A stretch of DNA of 64,000 bases from the NCBI GenBank assembly GCA_000723505.1, contig HG934468.1, positions 1,892,798 to 1,956,797 on the forward strand. Direction: 5' to 3'. The position numbers and the translations under genes are program-made. The notes under the pieces were generated by a model that was not told the origin of the DNA, made no database searches, and saw nothing but the letters and a program-made list of their open reading frames with translations. This DNA comes from Mucinivorans hirudinis (lineage in GTDB: Bacteria > Bacteroidota > Bacteroidia > Bacteroidales > Rikenellaceae). Each line of letters starts with the position of its first letter. The first letter of the stretch is position 1. Positions 56,816 to 64,000 of this stretch are shown in pieces.

Positions 56816-57602
56816 AAAATTCTGTATATGCGGGGGTAAACAACTCATTGTCGTGATATTCCAACGTAGTTTTGCCGGTGGATATTATATATTCCGCCAA
56901 ATCTTTGTCCACATCGGGGTGGGCGAAGACAACTCCGTCGCTATATTGCATTGCAAATTTGTGCAGATTCAGATAGGTGGGCTCCTCGAGATTTGTCAAT
57001 TCTCCCACTTTAATTCCCTCCTGCTTGATTTTATTTTTGATGGCGGGGTCTAGTGTGCCCTCAAAATTATTGTTGTAGAGCGAGAGGATAACCTTTGCCT
57101 TATTGAAGATTGGGTCATCCTTGAATATTTTTTTGAGGTACATCGGTGCAAAGAGGGAGAACCAACCGTGACAATGGACAATACTTGGTGACCAACGTAA
57201 CTTTTTGACCGTCTCCAGCACTCCTCGTGCGAAGAACATCATCCTCTCATCGTTATCTGCAAACGATTGTTCTTCACTATCTTTCTCGGTAGCCTTGCGA
57301 GAGAAAAAATCTTCGTTGTCGATAAAGTATATCTGCATACGAGCACCCGGTATGGATGCTACTTTAATTATCAACTGGTGGTCGGTATCGTCTATTATGA
57401 GGTTCAGACCCGATAGGCGGATAACCTCGTGCAGTTGATTACGTCTCTCATTGATGTTACCGAAGCGGGGCATAAACACCCGAACCTCGTTACCCGCCTC
57501 CTGTACAGCCTGAGGCAGGAAACGACAAATTGTCGAAATATGAGTCTGAGGAAGGTATGGGGTTACTTCTGGGCAGATGTAGAGAATTTTGCGGTTGCTC
57601 AT
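56793..57602 (-). CDS. Short glycogen/starch synthase-like protein (N-terminal GT5 domain only)
   Basis: A 269-residue cytoplasmic protein. The N terminus SNRKILYICPEVTPYLPQTHISTICRFLPQAVQEAGNEVRVFMPRFG resembles the GT5 synthase catalytic N domain, but KxGGL is not evident (TPYLPQTHIS in its place). HCHGWFSLFAPMYLKKIF matches the DWQTAL-like segment. The second GT-B Rossmann domain, which binds the nucleotide sugar, is missing. The gene looks intact, so this is a reduced family member and not a broken gene. Glycogen synthase activity is therefore doubtful. It overlaps the DUF4270 gene by 23 bp, implying linked function. Confidence 0.8.
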   Translation of the reverse strand: MSNRKILYICPEVTPYLPQTHISTICRFLPQAVQEAGNEVRVFMPRFGNINERRNQLHEVIRLSGLNLIIDDTDHQLIIKVASIPGARMQIYFIDNEDFFSRKATEKDSEEQSFADNDERMMFFARGVLETVKKLRWSPSIVHCHGWFSLFAPMYLKKIFKDDPIFNKAKVILSLYNNNFEGTLDPAIKNKIKQEGIKVGELTNLEEPTYLNLHKFAMQYSDGVVFAHPDVDKDLAEYIISTGKTTLEYHDNELFTPAYTEFYEQILSK

Positions 57603-57754
57603 TACATACTACTATTTTAGCAGGCGATAAAATCTATGCCGTGGGGCAAAGGTAGTAATTTTTTGTCAATATTCTCTTAAATTTTTTTGTTCCTCTCATC
57701 CCTTGCTTGATGCAGGGTGATATCATGCTTTTAATATCACGGAGTTATTGCGGG

Positions 57755-57819
57755 ACATAACCCTGAAATTGCGTGAAAGAGTTGTCGAAAATTCAAATTG
57801 TTTAAAGCCGAGTCAATAG
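57755..57819. repeat. Diverged partial copy of the 13923-14106 element
   Basis: CATAACCCTGAAATTGCGTG, then AAAGAGTTGTC and TTCAAATTGTTTAAAGCCGA follow the right half of the 184-bp element with scattered changes, ending in the TTAATA-type terminus. The left terminal repeat is not found. It lies upstream of susC; the rest of the 57603-57990 spacer is AT-rich without a gene. Confidence 0.6.
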
Positions 57820-57990
57820 TGTGATACAACGAAGATACGATGGGTTACAAATTAAACATTGTAATTCATATTGTATATATTGTAACTATGAGTCTTTGGT
57901 ATAATTTTAGCTAATTATAGTATAAATCTATTGTACTGATAATCATTTATTTATATTTTGAAATTATTGTTTGGAATATTCAATTAAAAC

Positions 57991-58021
57991 TTGTATTTTA
58001 TATATATTGTTACTACATTTG
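57991..58021 (+). promoter_or_regulatory. Promoter of susC-susD
   Basis: TTG at 57991-57993, a 20-nt spacer and TACATTTG at 58014-58021 match the Bacteroidetes promoter. The ATG follows 53 nt later. No sigma/anti-sigma pair or hybrid sensor gene lies beside it. Confidence 0.65.
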
Positions 58022-58074
58022 CCTTGAGATCATATCTCAAATAACATTCTTAAACTTTTTAATAAAACAGAAGA

Positions 58075-61000
58075 ATGAAGAAAATTCAACTTTTTTTCGT
58101 GATGTTGTTCCTTGGTTGCTTAACTGCTGCGGCTCAAAGCTTGACCGTAACAGGTAGAGTGACTCAAGAGGATGACGGTTCTCCGCTTGTCGGAGCAACC
58201 ATTTATGTGAAAGGCACAAACATTGCCCAGATTTCAGATGTTAACGGTGCTTACAAAATTACTATCCCTGCCGGAGTACAGCCCAAAATTCTGGTATTCT
58301 CTTTCACGGGGCTTCAGACCAAGGAGGTCGCTGTTCTCCAAAGCGGCATTATTGACGTGGCTTTGCTCGAGAGTAGTCAATCCATTGATGAGGTCATTGT
58401 CGTTGGTTACGGTACTTCTACCAGAAAAGCCTTTACCGGAACCGCCTCAGTTGTCAAATCCGATGACATAAAAAATCTTCAAATTGCAACAATCACGGGT
58501 GCGCTCCAAGGTATGGCTTCCGGTGTCATTTCGGTAAACTCTTCGGGTCAGCCGGGTAGCAGTCCCGACATCCGCATTCGCGGTATAGGCTCGTTCTCGG
58601 CATCCTCAGAACCGCTAATTGTGCTGGACGGTATTCCCTACAATGGAAGTATTGCCTCCATCAATCCCAATGATGTGGAGAGCATAACGGTCAATAAGGA
58701 TGCCAACTCCACGGCTCTTTACGGCTCGCAGGCTGCAAACGGAGTCATCCAAATTGTGACCAAGAGTGGGCGATTGGGCAAGACGAGCGTCAATGTTACT
58801 GCATTGATGGGTTGCAGCAGTCGTGCCGTACGGGACTACGATTATCTTGGGGCAGAGGATTATATGAAGCTCACTTGGCAATCCTTGCACAACTCGGCTA
58901 AGTACGAGGGGGCAGGTGGGGGGCTCTCGCCGGGGGCTTATGCTTCTAATAATTTGATTCCTACGCTCATTTACAACCCCTATGGACCCAATCATATGAG
59001 ACCGGTGGATGAAGCCGGCAATATTGTTGAGGGTGCAAAGCTCCTGTATGATCAAGATTGGTATAAAGCTCTCACCCAAATGGGTAAGCGTCAAGAGTAT
59101 CAGGTTTCTGTTAATGGAGGGGTGGAGAACATTCGTTACCTAATATCTCTGGGTGTTTTGGACGAGAAGGCTATTCTCGCGAAATCTCAATATACCCGCT
59201 ATTCGAGCCGCATTAAAGTGGATACCAGACCGACGAAGTGGCTTGCTTTCGGACTTAATCAATCCTTGACTTACAGTTACCAAAATACCCCTCTCCAATC
59301 GGGCTCGTATCTCTCAAATGTTATAGCTTTTGTGCGTCGAATGTCAAGTATTTATCCTGCATATCAGATGGATAAGGATGGTGGTTATGTTCTTGATGCA
59401 CAGGGGGATAAAATTCCAGACTATGGCGAGGCTACCCACCCCGGCACCCAGTCTGGTAATCGTCCCGTATCCGTCAATAGCAACCCCCTGGGTACAACAT
59501 TACTCAATATAGACGACAATACAAGGCTGATGACAAACAGTGCTTTGTATGGGGAGGTGCAATTTCTCAAAGATTTCAAATTGCGCTCACAACTTGGTGT
59601 TGAGTATAACTTGCTCAATGAAAGCTCCTACTCCAATCCACTTGTGGGCGATGGCAAGGCGTACAAGGGGAGGTCTGCCAAAGGAAGGAGAATTGATATA
59701 AGCATCGCTTGGATAAACACATTGACCTGGGACAAAACTTTTGGCGACCACCACGTCAATGTTCTTATCGGCACCTCGTCCCAAGACTATTCTGTTGAGA
59801 ATATGTCTGCCGAGCGGAAGGGTTTCGAGTTCTCCGGCGTCACGCAGCTTGGTTATGCGGCAAATATAATCGGCGCGAATTCAGATAGAACAGCCACTCG
59901 TTCAATGAGTTATCTGGCGCGTGCCAACTATGATTATATGAATCGTTATCACTTATCTCTCTCTGCCACAAAAGAGGGTACTTCTGTCTTTACGCCACAA
60001 AAACGGTGGGGGTTATTCTACTCTGTGGGTGCCGCTTGGAATGTGAATTACGAGCCTTTTTGGCAGGGTATCTCTATTTCGGAATGGTTCAACAACCTCA
60101 AAGTGCGCTTCTCTTGGGGTACTTCCGGAAACTCGAGTGTCGGCTACTTCCCCTATATGACTACCTATCAGGCGGGTGGATCCTACATCATATTAAAAAA
60201 TATGAGCTCCATAGTGGGTACTTTGGGTAATCGTAATCTTGGCTGGGAGACTCAAAAACAGCTGGATTTGGGTTTGGATTTGGGTTTTCTCAACAATAAT
60301 ATTACTGCGAGCATTACATATTTTGACCGCCATTCGGATGGTCTGTTGATGTCTCGTCCTCTTCCACCCTCATCGGGGTATACCTCCATTAAGGACAATG
60401 TCGGTGAGATTCGCAACTATGGTCTCGAATTTGATTTCTCGGCACGCGCCATCCAGCGCGAGAATTTCACTTGGACCATAGGATTTAACATCTCCCAGCT
60501 TACCAATCGCATCATCTCATTGCCCGACTATACTAAAAAGACGGACGGCACTCAGAGCGGTATAGCCGATGGTCATAAATGGTTCAAAGAGGGTGGTACG
60601 CGCTACTCTTGGTATGTGAAAGAGTGGGCAGGGGTTGATGCCAAGACCGGCAAACCGCAGTGGTGGAAGAATGTTTACGAGAAGGATGCCAACGGCAATG
60701 ACGTGATTGGTGCGGACGGTCTGAAAGTTATCAAAGAGAGAGTTCCCTCGGATAATGCCAATGCCGATTACTACTTTGCCGGTGAGTCTCTCCCGAAGAT
60801 GATGGGCGGTATCAACACCCAGTTTGTCATCTATGGTGTCGAAATTAGTGCTATCGGTTCATTTGCTGTCGGTGGTAAAATTCTTGATTACGACTACGCC
60901 GGTTTGATGCACGGCTTCTCAGCCAATAAAACAGGTTGTCAGTCTGTACAGGAGGCAAAGATGGCTTGGAAGAACCCGGGCGACATTACCGATGTTCCCT

Positions 61001-61284
61001 ATCTCTCTCGTACCTCATACAGCTTTGATGCCTCCTCTACGCGTTGGTTGGTTGATGGCTCGTACTTTCGGCTGCGAAACCTAACTGTCGGCTATGATTT
61101 GGCAAGAATTGCGGTAGTCAAGGGTATGGGTCTGCGTCAGGCGAAACTCTACTGCACGATGGATAACCTAATCACCATCTTCGGAACGAGAGGTCTTGAC
61201 CCTGAACCGGGATTAGGCGGGGCGCCAGATAATAAATCGTCTTTAATGAAAACCATTTCGTTTGGTCTTAATCTTAGCTTTTAA
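58075..61284 (+). CDS. SusC/RagA-type TonB-dependent outer-membrane transporter
   Basis: A 1069-residue protein with a signal peptide ending near AAAQS (residues 17-21). The CarboxypepD_reg-like domain follows (LTVTGRVTQEDDGSPLVGATIYVKGTN to about 100), then the TonB-linked SusC motif DEVIVVGYGTSTRKAFTGTASVV and a plug domain with IRIRGIGSFSASSEPLIVLDGIPY. The barrel ends in GLNLSF. SusC proteins import glycans, or sometimes peptides or other ligands, with the SusD lid lipoprotein. It overlaps susD by one base. No degrading enzyme is next to it, so the ligand is unknown. The N terminus has no STN domain. Confidence 0.95.
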   Translation: MKKIQLFFVMLFLGCLTAAAQSLTVTGRVTQEDDGSPLVGATIYVKGTNIAQISDVNGAYKITIPAGVQPKILVFSFTGLQTKEVAVLQSGIIDVALLESSQSIDEVIVVGYGTSTRKAFTGTASVVKSDDIKNLQIATITGALQGMASGVISVNSSGQPGSSPDIRIRGIGSFSASSEPLIVLDGIPYNGSIASINPNDVESITVNKDANSTALYGSQAANGVIQIVTKSGRLGKTSVNVTALMGCSSRAVRDYDYLGAEDYMKLTWQSLHNSAKYEGAGGGLSPGAYASNNLIPTLIYNPYGPNHMRPVDEAGNIVEGAKLLYDQDWYKALTQMGKRQEYQVSVNGGVENIRYLISLGVLDEKAILAKSQYTRYSSRIKVDTRPTKWLAFGLNQSLTYSYQNTPLQSGSYLSNVIAFVRRMSSIYPAYQMDKDGGYVLDAQGDKIPDYGEATHPGTQSGNRPVSVNSNPLGTTLLNIDDNTRLMTNSALYGEVQFLKDFKLRSQLGVEYNLLNESSYSNPLVGDGKAYKGRSAKGRRIDISIAWINTLTWDKTFGDHHVNVLIGTSSQDYSVENMSAERKGFEFSGVTQLGYAANIIGANSDRTATRSMSYLARANYDYMNRYHLSLSATKEGTSVFTPQKRWGLFYSVGAAWNVNYEPFWQGISISEWFNNLKVRFSWGTSGNSSVGYFPYMTTYQAGGSYIILKNMSSIVGTLGNRNLGWETQKQLDLGLDLGFLNNNITASITYFDRHSDGLLMSRPLPPSSGYTSIKDNVGEIRNYGLEFDFSARAIQRENFTWTIGFNISQLTNRIISLPDYTKKTDGTQSGIADGHKWFKEGGTRYSWYVKEWAGVDAKTGKPQWWKNVYEKDANGNDVIGADGLKVIKERVPSDNANADYYFAGESLPKMMGGINTQFVIYGVEISAIGSFAVGGKILDYDYAGLMHGFSANKTGCQSVQEAKMAWKNPGDITDVPYLSRTSYSFDASSTRWLVDGSYFRLRNLTVGYDLARIAVVKGMGLRQAKLYCTMDNLITIFGTRGLDPEPGLGGAPDNKSSLMKTISFGLNLSF

Positions 61285-62858
61285 TGAAAATGAAAAAATA
61301 TTTGACAGTAGCAGTAGTCATTGCCTCTCTGTTGAGCGGATGTAATGACAAGTGGTTGAATGAGGTCAAACCCGAAAAAGGTGAGTTGGACCCCAAAATT
61401 ATTACATTGTCCGAGGATGGCATCACCACTGCATTGGTGGGTATTCACGGTCTTATTCGTAACTATTCCGCTACCGGTGCCAATCACGTATCGAGGGGCT
61501 ATATGTTTTGCGCACTGGGTTACGAATTTATGGGTAACGATGTTATCTCCAACCCCTCTCAATGGTGGGGATATGAGGCGGGATATTCAAGCATTATTTC
61601 CAATAAAGCCGGATATCAGGCAAACCACAATTGGAGGATGTACTACACGGTGATTAACAACTGTAATTCGCTGATTAAGGCATTGAATGATGGTCCAACG
61701 CCGTATCTGTCCGACCAGTTTCGGGCGATGGCAATCGGTGAGTGTCGGGCGGTTCGCGGTTGGGCTTACTTCCAGTTGGCGCGTATATACTCCCTTCGTT
61801 ACAAGGAGTCGAAAGATAAGCCCTGCGTGCCCGTCTACACCGAGGATGATGATGCCCAACAAGCTGCCATCACGGGTATGCCTCGTAAGAGTGTGGAGCA
61901 GGTGTATGCTCAGATGTTGAGCGACCTCTCGGACGGCAATATAGCCACCTTGATTACCGATCCTCCCGCACGAGCAAGCAATATTTTTCGCTTCCGTCAG
62001 GATGTGGCGTACGCTTGGCGTGCCATCATAAAGTTGTATATGGAGAATTGGGCAGGTGCCGTTGAGGATGCTCAAAAGGTTGCTCCGAAGTATCCGCTGA
62101 TGACAGCCCAACAGTATGCGTCAGGCTTCAATACGACAAACCAAGAGGTTATTTGGGCAGGACCCTTCTCTGCCGACCAAGCTATGGGTTATGCCTCGCT
62201 CTTTTCTATGTTGGACACGCGCGATGGCGGTTACAAGAATTTTTATATGAATGCTGACTTTCAGAAGTTATTCTCTGCTACGGACATTCGCGGTCAGATC
62301 ATTGTACCCTCGGTGGGTTACTGTACTTCGGTGACAAGTTCCGACCCCTCCCACTGGGCTTATTGGACATCCAAAAAATTCCGTGCACAAGGGGGGTCTA
62401 TCTTCTCTGATGGGGACTATATCTACACCCGTGGTGCCGAGATGTGGCTTGTGATTGCCGAGGGAAAAGCTCGTACGGGAGACAATGCGGGTGCTGCCGA
62501 TGCACTTTTCACGCTGCAATCCGCGCGTGACCCGAAGGCTGTTAAGTCCGTTAAAACGGGCGATGCACTCATTGAGGAGATTTTGGTTGAACGCCGTAAG
62601 GAGTTGGTGGGTGAAGTAGGAGTCGAGTACTTTGACTGTTATCGCCTCAATCGCCCTATGAATCGTACCGGCAACCAACCCTCATCAGTGAGATTTACCA
62701 TTCCTCAGCAGACCGATGCCAAGGGTACTCCGCTTTGGACACTCCAAATACCTCGCACAGAGGCTGTCTCTAATCCGGCTATCGACGATTCTCCCGAATC
62801 TTTGAACCCGGTGCGCCCTCAGCCTACACCCGCAACTTTCCCTCCAGCTAAGCAGTGA
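61284..62858 (+). CDS. SusD/RagB-family outer-membrane lipoprotein
   Basis: A 524-residue lipoprotein with lipobox ending at C20 (IASLLSGC). The TPR-containing SusD fold shows RAMAIGECRAVRGWAYFQLARIYS and, in the C-terminal half, LIEEILVERRKELVGEVGVEYFDCYRLNRP. SusD forms a hinged lid over SusC and helps capture the ligand. The ATG overlaps the susC stop (TAATG). The C terminus is Pro-rich. The transcript ends at a strong hairpin 120 nt downstream. Confidence 0.95.
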   Translation: MKMKKYLTVAVVIASLLSGCNDKWLNEVKPEKGELDPKIITLSEDGITTALVGIHGLIRNYSATGANHVSRGYMFCALGYEFMGNDVISNPSQWWGYEAGYSSIISNKAGYQANHNWRMYYTVINNCNSLIKALNDGPTPYLSDQFRAMAIGECRAVRGWAYFQLARIYSLRYKESKDKPCVPVYTEDDDAQQAAITGMPRKSVEQVYAQMLSDLSDGNIATLITDPPARASNIFRFRQDVAYAWRAIIKLYMENWAGAVEDAQKVAPKYPLMTAQQYASGFNTTNQEVIWAGPFSADQAMGYASLFSMLDTRDGGYKNFYMNADFQKLFSATDIRGQIIVPSVGYCTSVTSSDPSHWAYWTSKKFRAQGGSIFSDGDYIYTRGAEMWLVIAEGKARTGDNAGAADALFTLQSARDPKAVKSVKTGDALIEEILVERRKELVGEVGVEYFDCYRLNRPMNRTGNQPSSVRFTIPQQTDAKGTPLWTLQIPRTEAVSNPAIDDSPESLNPVRPQPTPATFPPAKQ

Positions 62859-62904
62859 GGCTGAAAGTCAAAAAAAAGGTGGTTAAGACTAGGTGTACTA
62901 CTGT

Positions 62905-62918
62905 TTAATGCCGAGTTA
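62905..62918. repeat. Solo TTAATGCCGAGTTA motif
   Basis: A single arm of the REP-like family, 46 nt after the susD stop, without its partner arm. Confidence 0.5.
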
Positions 62919-62980
62919 GTGATACGCAGTTGGTCAAATAGCATTGTTCGACCAATATGCAAGCCCGCCTCAAAAAAACT

Positions 62981-63029
62981 ACACCGGAACATCTACCCCT
63001 TTTACACGGGGAATGTTCCGGTGTTTTTG
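62981..63029 (+). terminator. Terminator of the susCD transcript
   Basis: ACACCGGAACAT (62981-62992) pairs perfectly with 63014-63025, with CCCC/GGGG pairs inside, followed by TTTTT. Confidence 0.9.
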
Positions 63030-63046
63030 TGATTATCATAATTGCT

Positions 63047-63060
63047 TAATTCCGAGTTAA
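63047..63060. repeat. Solo TTAATTCCGAGTTA motif
   Basis: One mismatch from the REP-like arm at 16928 and 62905, here between the susCD terminator and the tRNA-Leu terminator. Confidence 0.5.
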
Positions 63061-63100
63061 TAAATAGAACTCCTGAACTCCTCTGACCGCAAAAAAAAGA

Positions 63101-63127
63101 GGGCTGTCAAGCAATCGCTTAACAGCC
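63101..63127 (-). terminator. Terminator of tRNA-Leu
   Basis: On the minus strand GGGCTGT (63127-63121) and AAGC pair with their complements at 63101-63115, followed by a run of eight T (A-run 63091-63098 on the plus strand). Confidence 0.85.
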
Positions 63128-63135
63128 CCCCTTTG

Positions 63136-63219
63136 TGCCCAGAACAAGACTCGAACTTGCACACCGCAACCGGCACTACCCCCTCAAAGTAGCGTGTCTA
63201 CCAATTTCACCATCTGGGC
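63136..63219 (-). tRNA. tRNA-Leu (anticodon GAG)
   Basis: Read on the minus strand, GCCCAGA (63219-63213) pairs with TCTGGGC (63143-63137), discriminator A at 63136. The D arm contains TGGTAGACACGC, the anticodon loop TTGAGGG carries GAG, a long variable arm follows (class II tRNA), and the T arm has AAGTTCGAGTCTT. CCA is not encoded. Confidence 0.95.
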
Positions 63220-63262
63220 AGACAATTTGACTTAGTGGTCAGTGTTGAGTGGTTGGTGGTAT

Positions 63263-63301
63263 CCCTAGTAAGACCCTAGTAAGACCCTCGTGGTCTTCTA
63301 G
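63263..63301. repeat. 11-bp tandem duplication with inverted partner upstream of tRNA-Leu
   Basis: CCCTAGTAAGA occurs twice in tandem (63263-63273, 63274-63284). The second copy, CTAGTAAGACC, can pair with GGTCTTCTAG just after it, with one bulged base. It lies in the presumed tRNA-Leu leader. Confidence 0.6.
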
Positions 63302-63318
63302 GTCGCCCTCCCTCCCTT

Positions 63319-63362
63319 AAAAAAAAGCGGGCGGAACTCCACTCGCGGGAGTTCCAATCCCG
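63319..63362 (-). terminator. Terminator-like hairpin between the tRNA-Leu promoter and the tRNA
   Basis: On the minus strand GGAACTCC (63355-63348) pairs perfectly with GGAGTTCC (63340-63333) inside an outer CGGG/CCCG pair, followed by eight T (A-run 63319-63326). A transcript from the promoter at 63407-63438 would meet it before the tRNA, giving an RNA of about 80 nt. Confidence 0.65.
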
Positions 63363-63406
63363 TCTTTCCCAAACTAACCTAAAACCTATCCTCTCGGATA
63401 GCGTCG

Positions 63407-63438
63407 CAAAGATATGGCGTTTTTTTTTGCTATGCAAA
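63407..63438 (-). promoter_or_regulatory. Minus-strand promoter upstream of tRNA-Leu
   Basis: On the minus strand TTTG (63438-63435), a 20-nt spacer and TATCTTTG (63414-63407) form a full Bacteroidetes promoter directed at tRNA-Leu. It overlaps the thrS promoter. Confidence 0.75.
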
Positions 63439-63457
63439 TTTTTTTTAACTAATTTTG
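63426..63457 (+). promoter_or_regulatory. Promoter of thrS
   Basis: TTTG at 63426-63429, a 20-nt spacer and TAATTTTG at 63450-63457 form a full promoter on the plus strand. Its -33 box lies inside the spacer of the opposing promoter. The leader to the thrS ATG is about 100 nt. Confidence 0.7.
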
Positions 63458-63564
63458 CAGCCTGAAAGAATTAAGATGTGGTAAACAAGGGGGGCGATTA
63501 TAATTTGAATTTGTTGTCACCAATTTCTAATTCTTGATTCAAAACTGATTAATAACAGTAAGTT

Positions 63565-64000
63565 ATGATAAAAATCACCTTCCCCGATGGCAACATTCGT
63601 GAGTATGCAACGGGGATTACACCTATTCAGGTAGCAGAGTCAATCTCGTCACGCTTGGCTGCCGATGTGTTGGCATCGACTGTAAACGGCGAGAGCTGGG
63701 ATTTGCAAAAACCAATAAATCAGGATGCTGCGCTCAAGCTACATAAGTGGGACGACACGGAGGGTAAACAGGCTTTTTGGCACTCCTCTTCGCACCTGCT
63801 GGCGGCAGCCCTAGAGCAGTTGTATCTGGGTATAAAGTTCGGAATAGGTCCTGCTATCGAAACGGGATTCTATTATGATGTCGATGCTCCTGTACAAATT
63901 AAAGAGGAGGATTTGGCAAAAATCGAGGAGAAGATGCTGGAACTTGCACGCACGTGCCAACCATTTGTAAGGGAGGAGGTCAGCAAGGAGGATGCTCTGG
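63565..64000 (+). CDS. thrS: Threonyl-tRNA synthetase, N-terminal part (partial)
   Basis: The ATG at 63565 opens a frame that runs off the window after 145 codons. It begins with the TGS domain ([28 protein letters not shown], residues 1-28) and continues into the editing domain with [35 protein letters not shown], where HSSSH carries the HxxxH motif of the editing site. It charges tRNA-Thr; the aminoacylation and anticodon domains lie to the right. Its promoter overlaps that of tRNA-Leu on the opposite strand. Confidence 0.96.
   Translation, partial: MIKITFPDGNIREYATGITPIQVAESISSRLAADVLASTVNGESWDLQKPINQDAALKLHKWDDTEGKQAFWHSSSHLLAAALEQLYLGIKFGIGPAIETGFYYDVDAPVQIKEEDLAKIEEKMLELARTCQPFVREEVSKEDAL

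Noticed and set aside
56793-57602. Frameshifted or truncated glycogen synthase pseudogene
   Set aside because: No remnant of the C-terminal domain follows. The frame ends inside the overlap with an intact DUF4270 gene, so a genuine short protein is more likely.
63330-63370. Second tRNA or tRNA remnant next to tRNA-Leu
   Set aside because: A TTCCAAT stretch resembles a T loop, but the flanking bases do not form a T stem and no acceptor partner is found. A terminator-type hairpin explains it better.

Overview
The window reads as a chromosomal segment of a gut-type member of the Bacteroidales, perhaps an Alistipes/Rikenellaceae relative; the genus is a guess. The phylum call rests on a SusC/SusD pair, DUF4270 and PorT-like proteins, many SPII lipoproteins, GH20 and GH84 hexosaminidases, a BtuG-like propeller under a cobalamin riboswitch, start codons mostly without Shine-Dalgarno sequences, and many promoters of the Bacteroidetes type (TTTG or TTG, about 19-21 nt, TAnnTTTG). 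Both window ends cut genes: the tail of ffh on the left and the head of thrS on the right.

Layout. 1-4.5 kb: the ffh end, then a seven-gene arsenic operon (arsR, small thioredoxin, ArsF-like, ArsG-like, arsC, acr3, ArsP-like) with two copies of one operator placed on two promoters. 4.6-9.9 kb: gyrB, an O6-alkylguanine repair protein, an orphan ABC-type binding lipoprotein and thiC. 9.9-11.8 kb: an AT-rich type II restriction-modification cassette (beta-class methyltransferase, XRE controller, MvaI/BcnI-type nuclease). 11.8-25.7 kb: a prenyl synthase and GT87-type protein, a DUF418 protein, CstA, a leftward run pyrH-frr-GH20-symporter-M23 lipoprotein, then dxs and gap. 26-30.4 kb: a Spy-like protein, tRNA-Phe, the BtuG-like lipoprotein with its riboswitch, an outer-membrane barrel and tsaD. 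30.4-47.2 kb: TamB, GH84, alaS, ileS, asnA, leuD and leuC. 47.7-57.6 kb: a double esterase, cmk and a phosphopantetheinyl transferase rightward; topA-aroK-DUF3298-queD and a GlgA-like/DUF4270 pair leftward. 58-64 kb: susC-susD, tRNA-Leu and thrS.

The genes suggest a host-glycan scavenger. GH20, GH84 and a two-domain sialate O-acetylesterase would act on mucin-type glycans, a SusCD pair imports an unidentified ligand, and BtuG captures corrinoids. Most other genes are housekeeping. Accessory DNA is confined to the ars operon, the restriction-modification cassette and the repeats.

The least explained signal is a set of dispersed palindromic elements in intergenic DNA. One family has GGGGACTTCTAAAAA-type ends: a full 186-bp copy, an exact 117-bp deletion derivative and several solo ends or terminator-like versions. 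A second family has TTATTAACTCGG-type ends: one 184-bp element with 29-bp terminal inverted repeats, short hairpins and solo ends. Several copies sit directly against stop codons.
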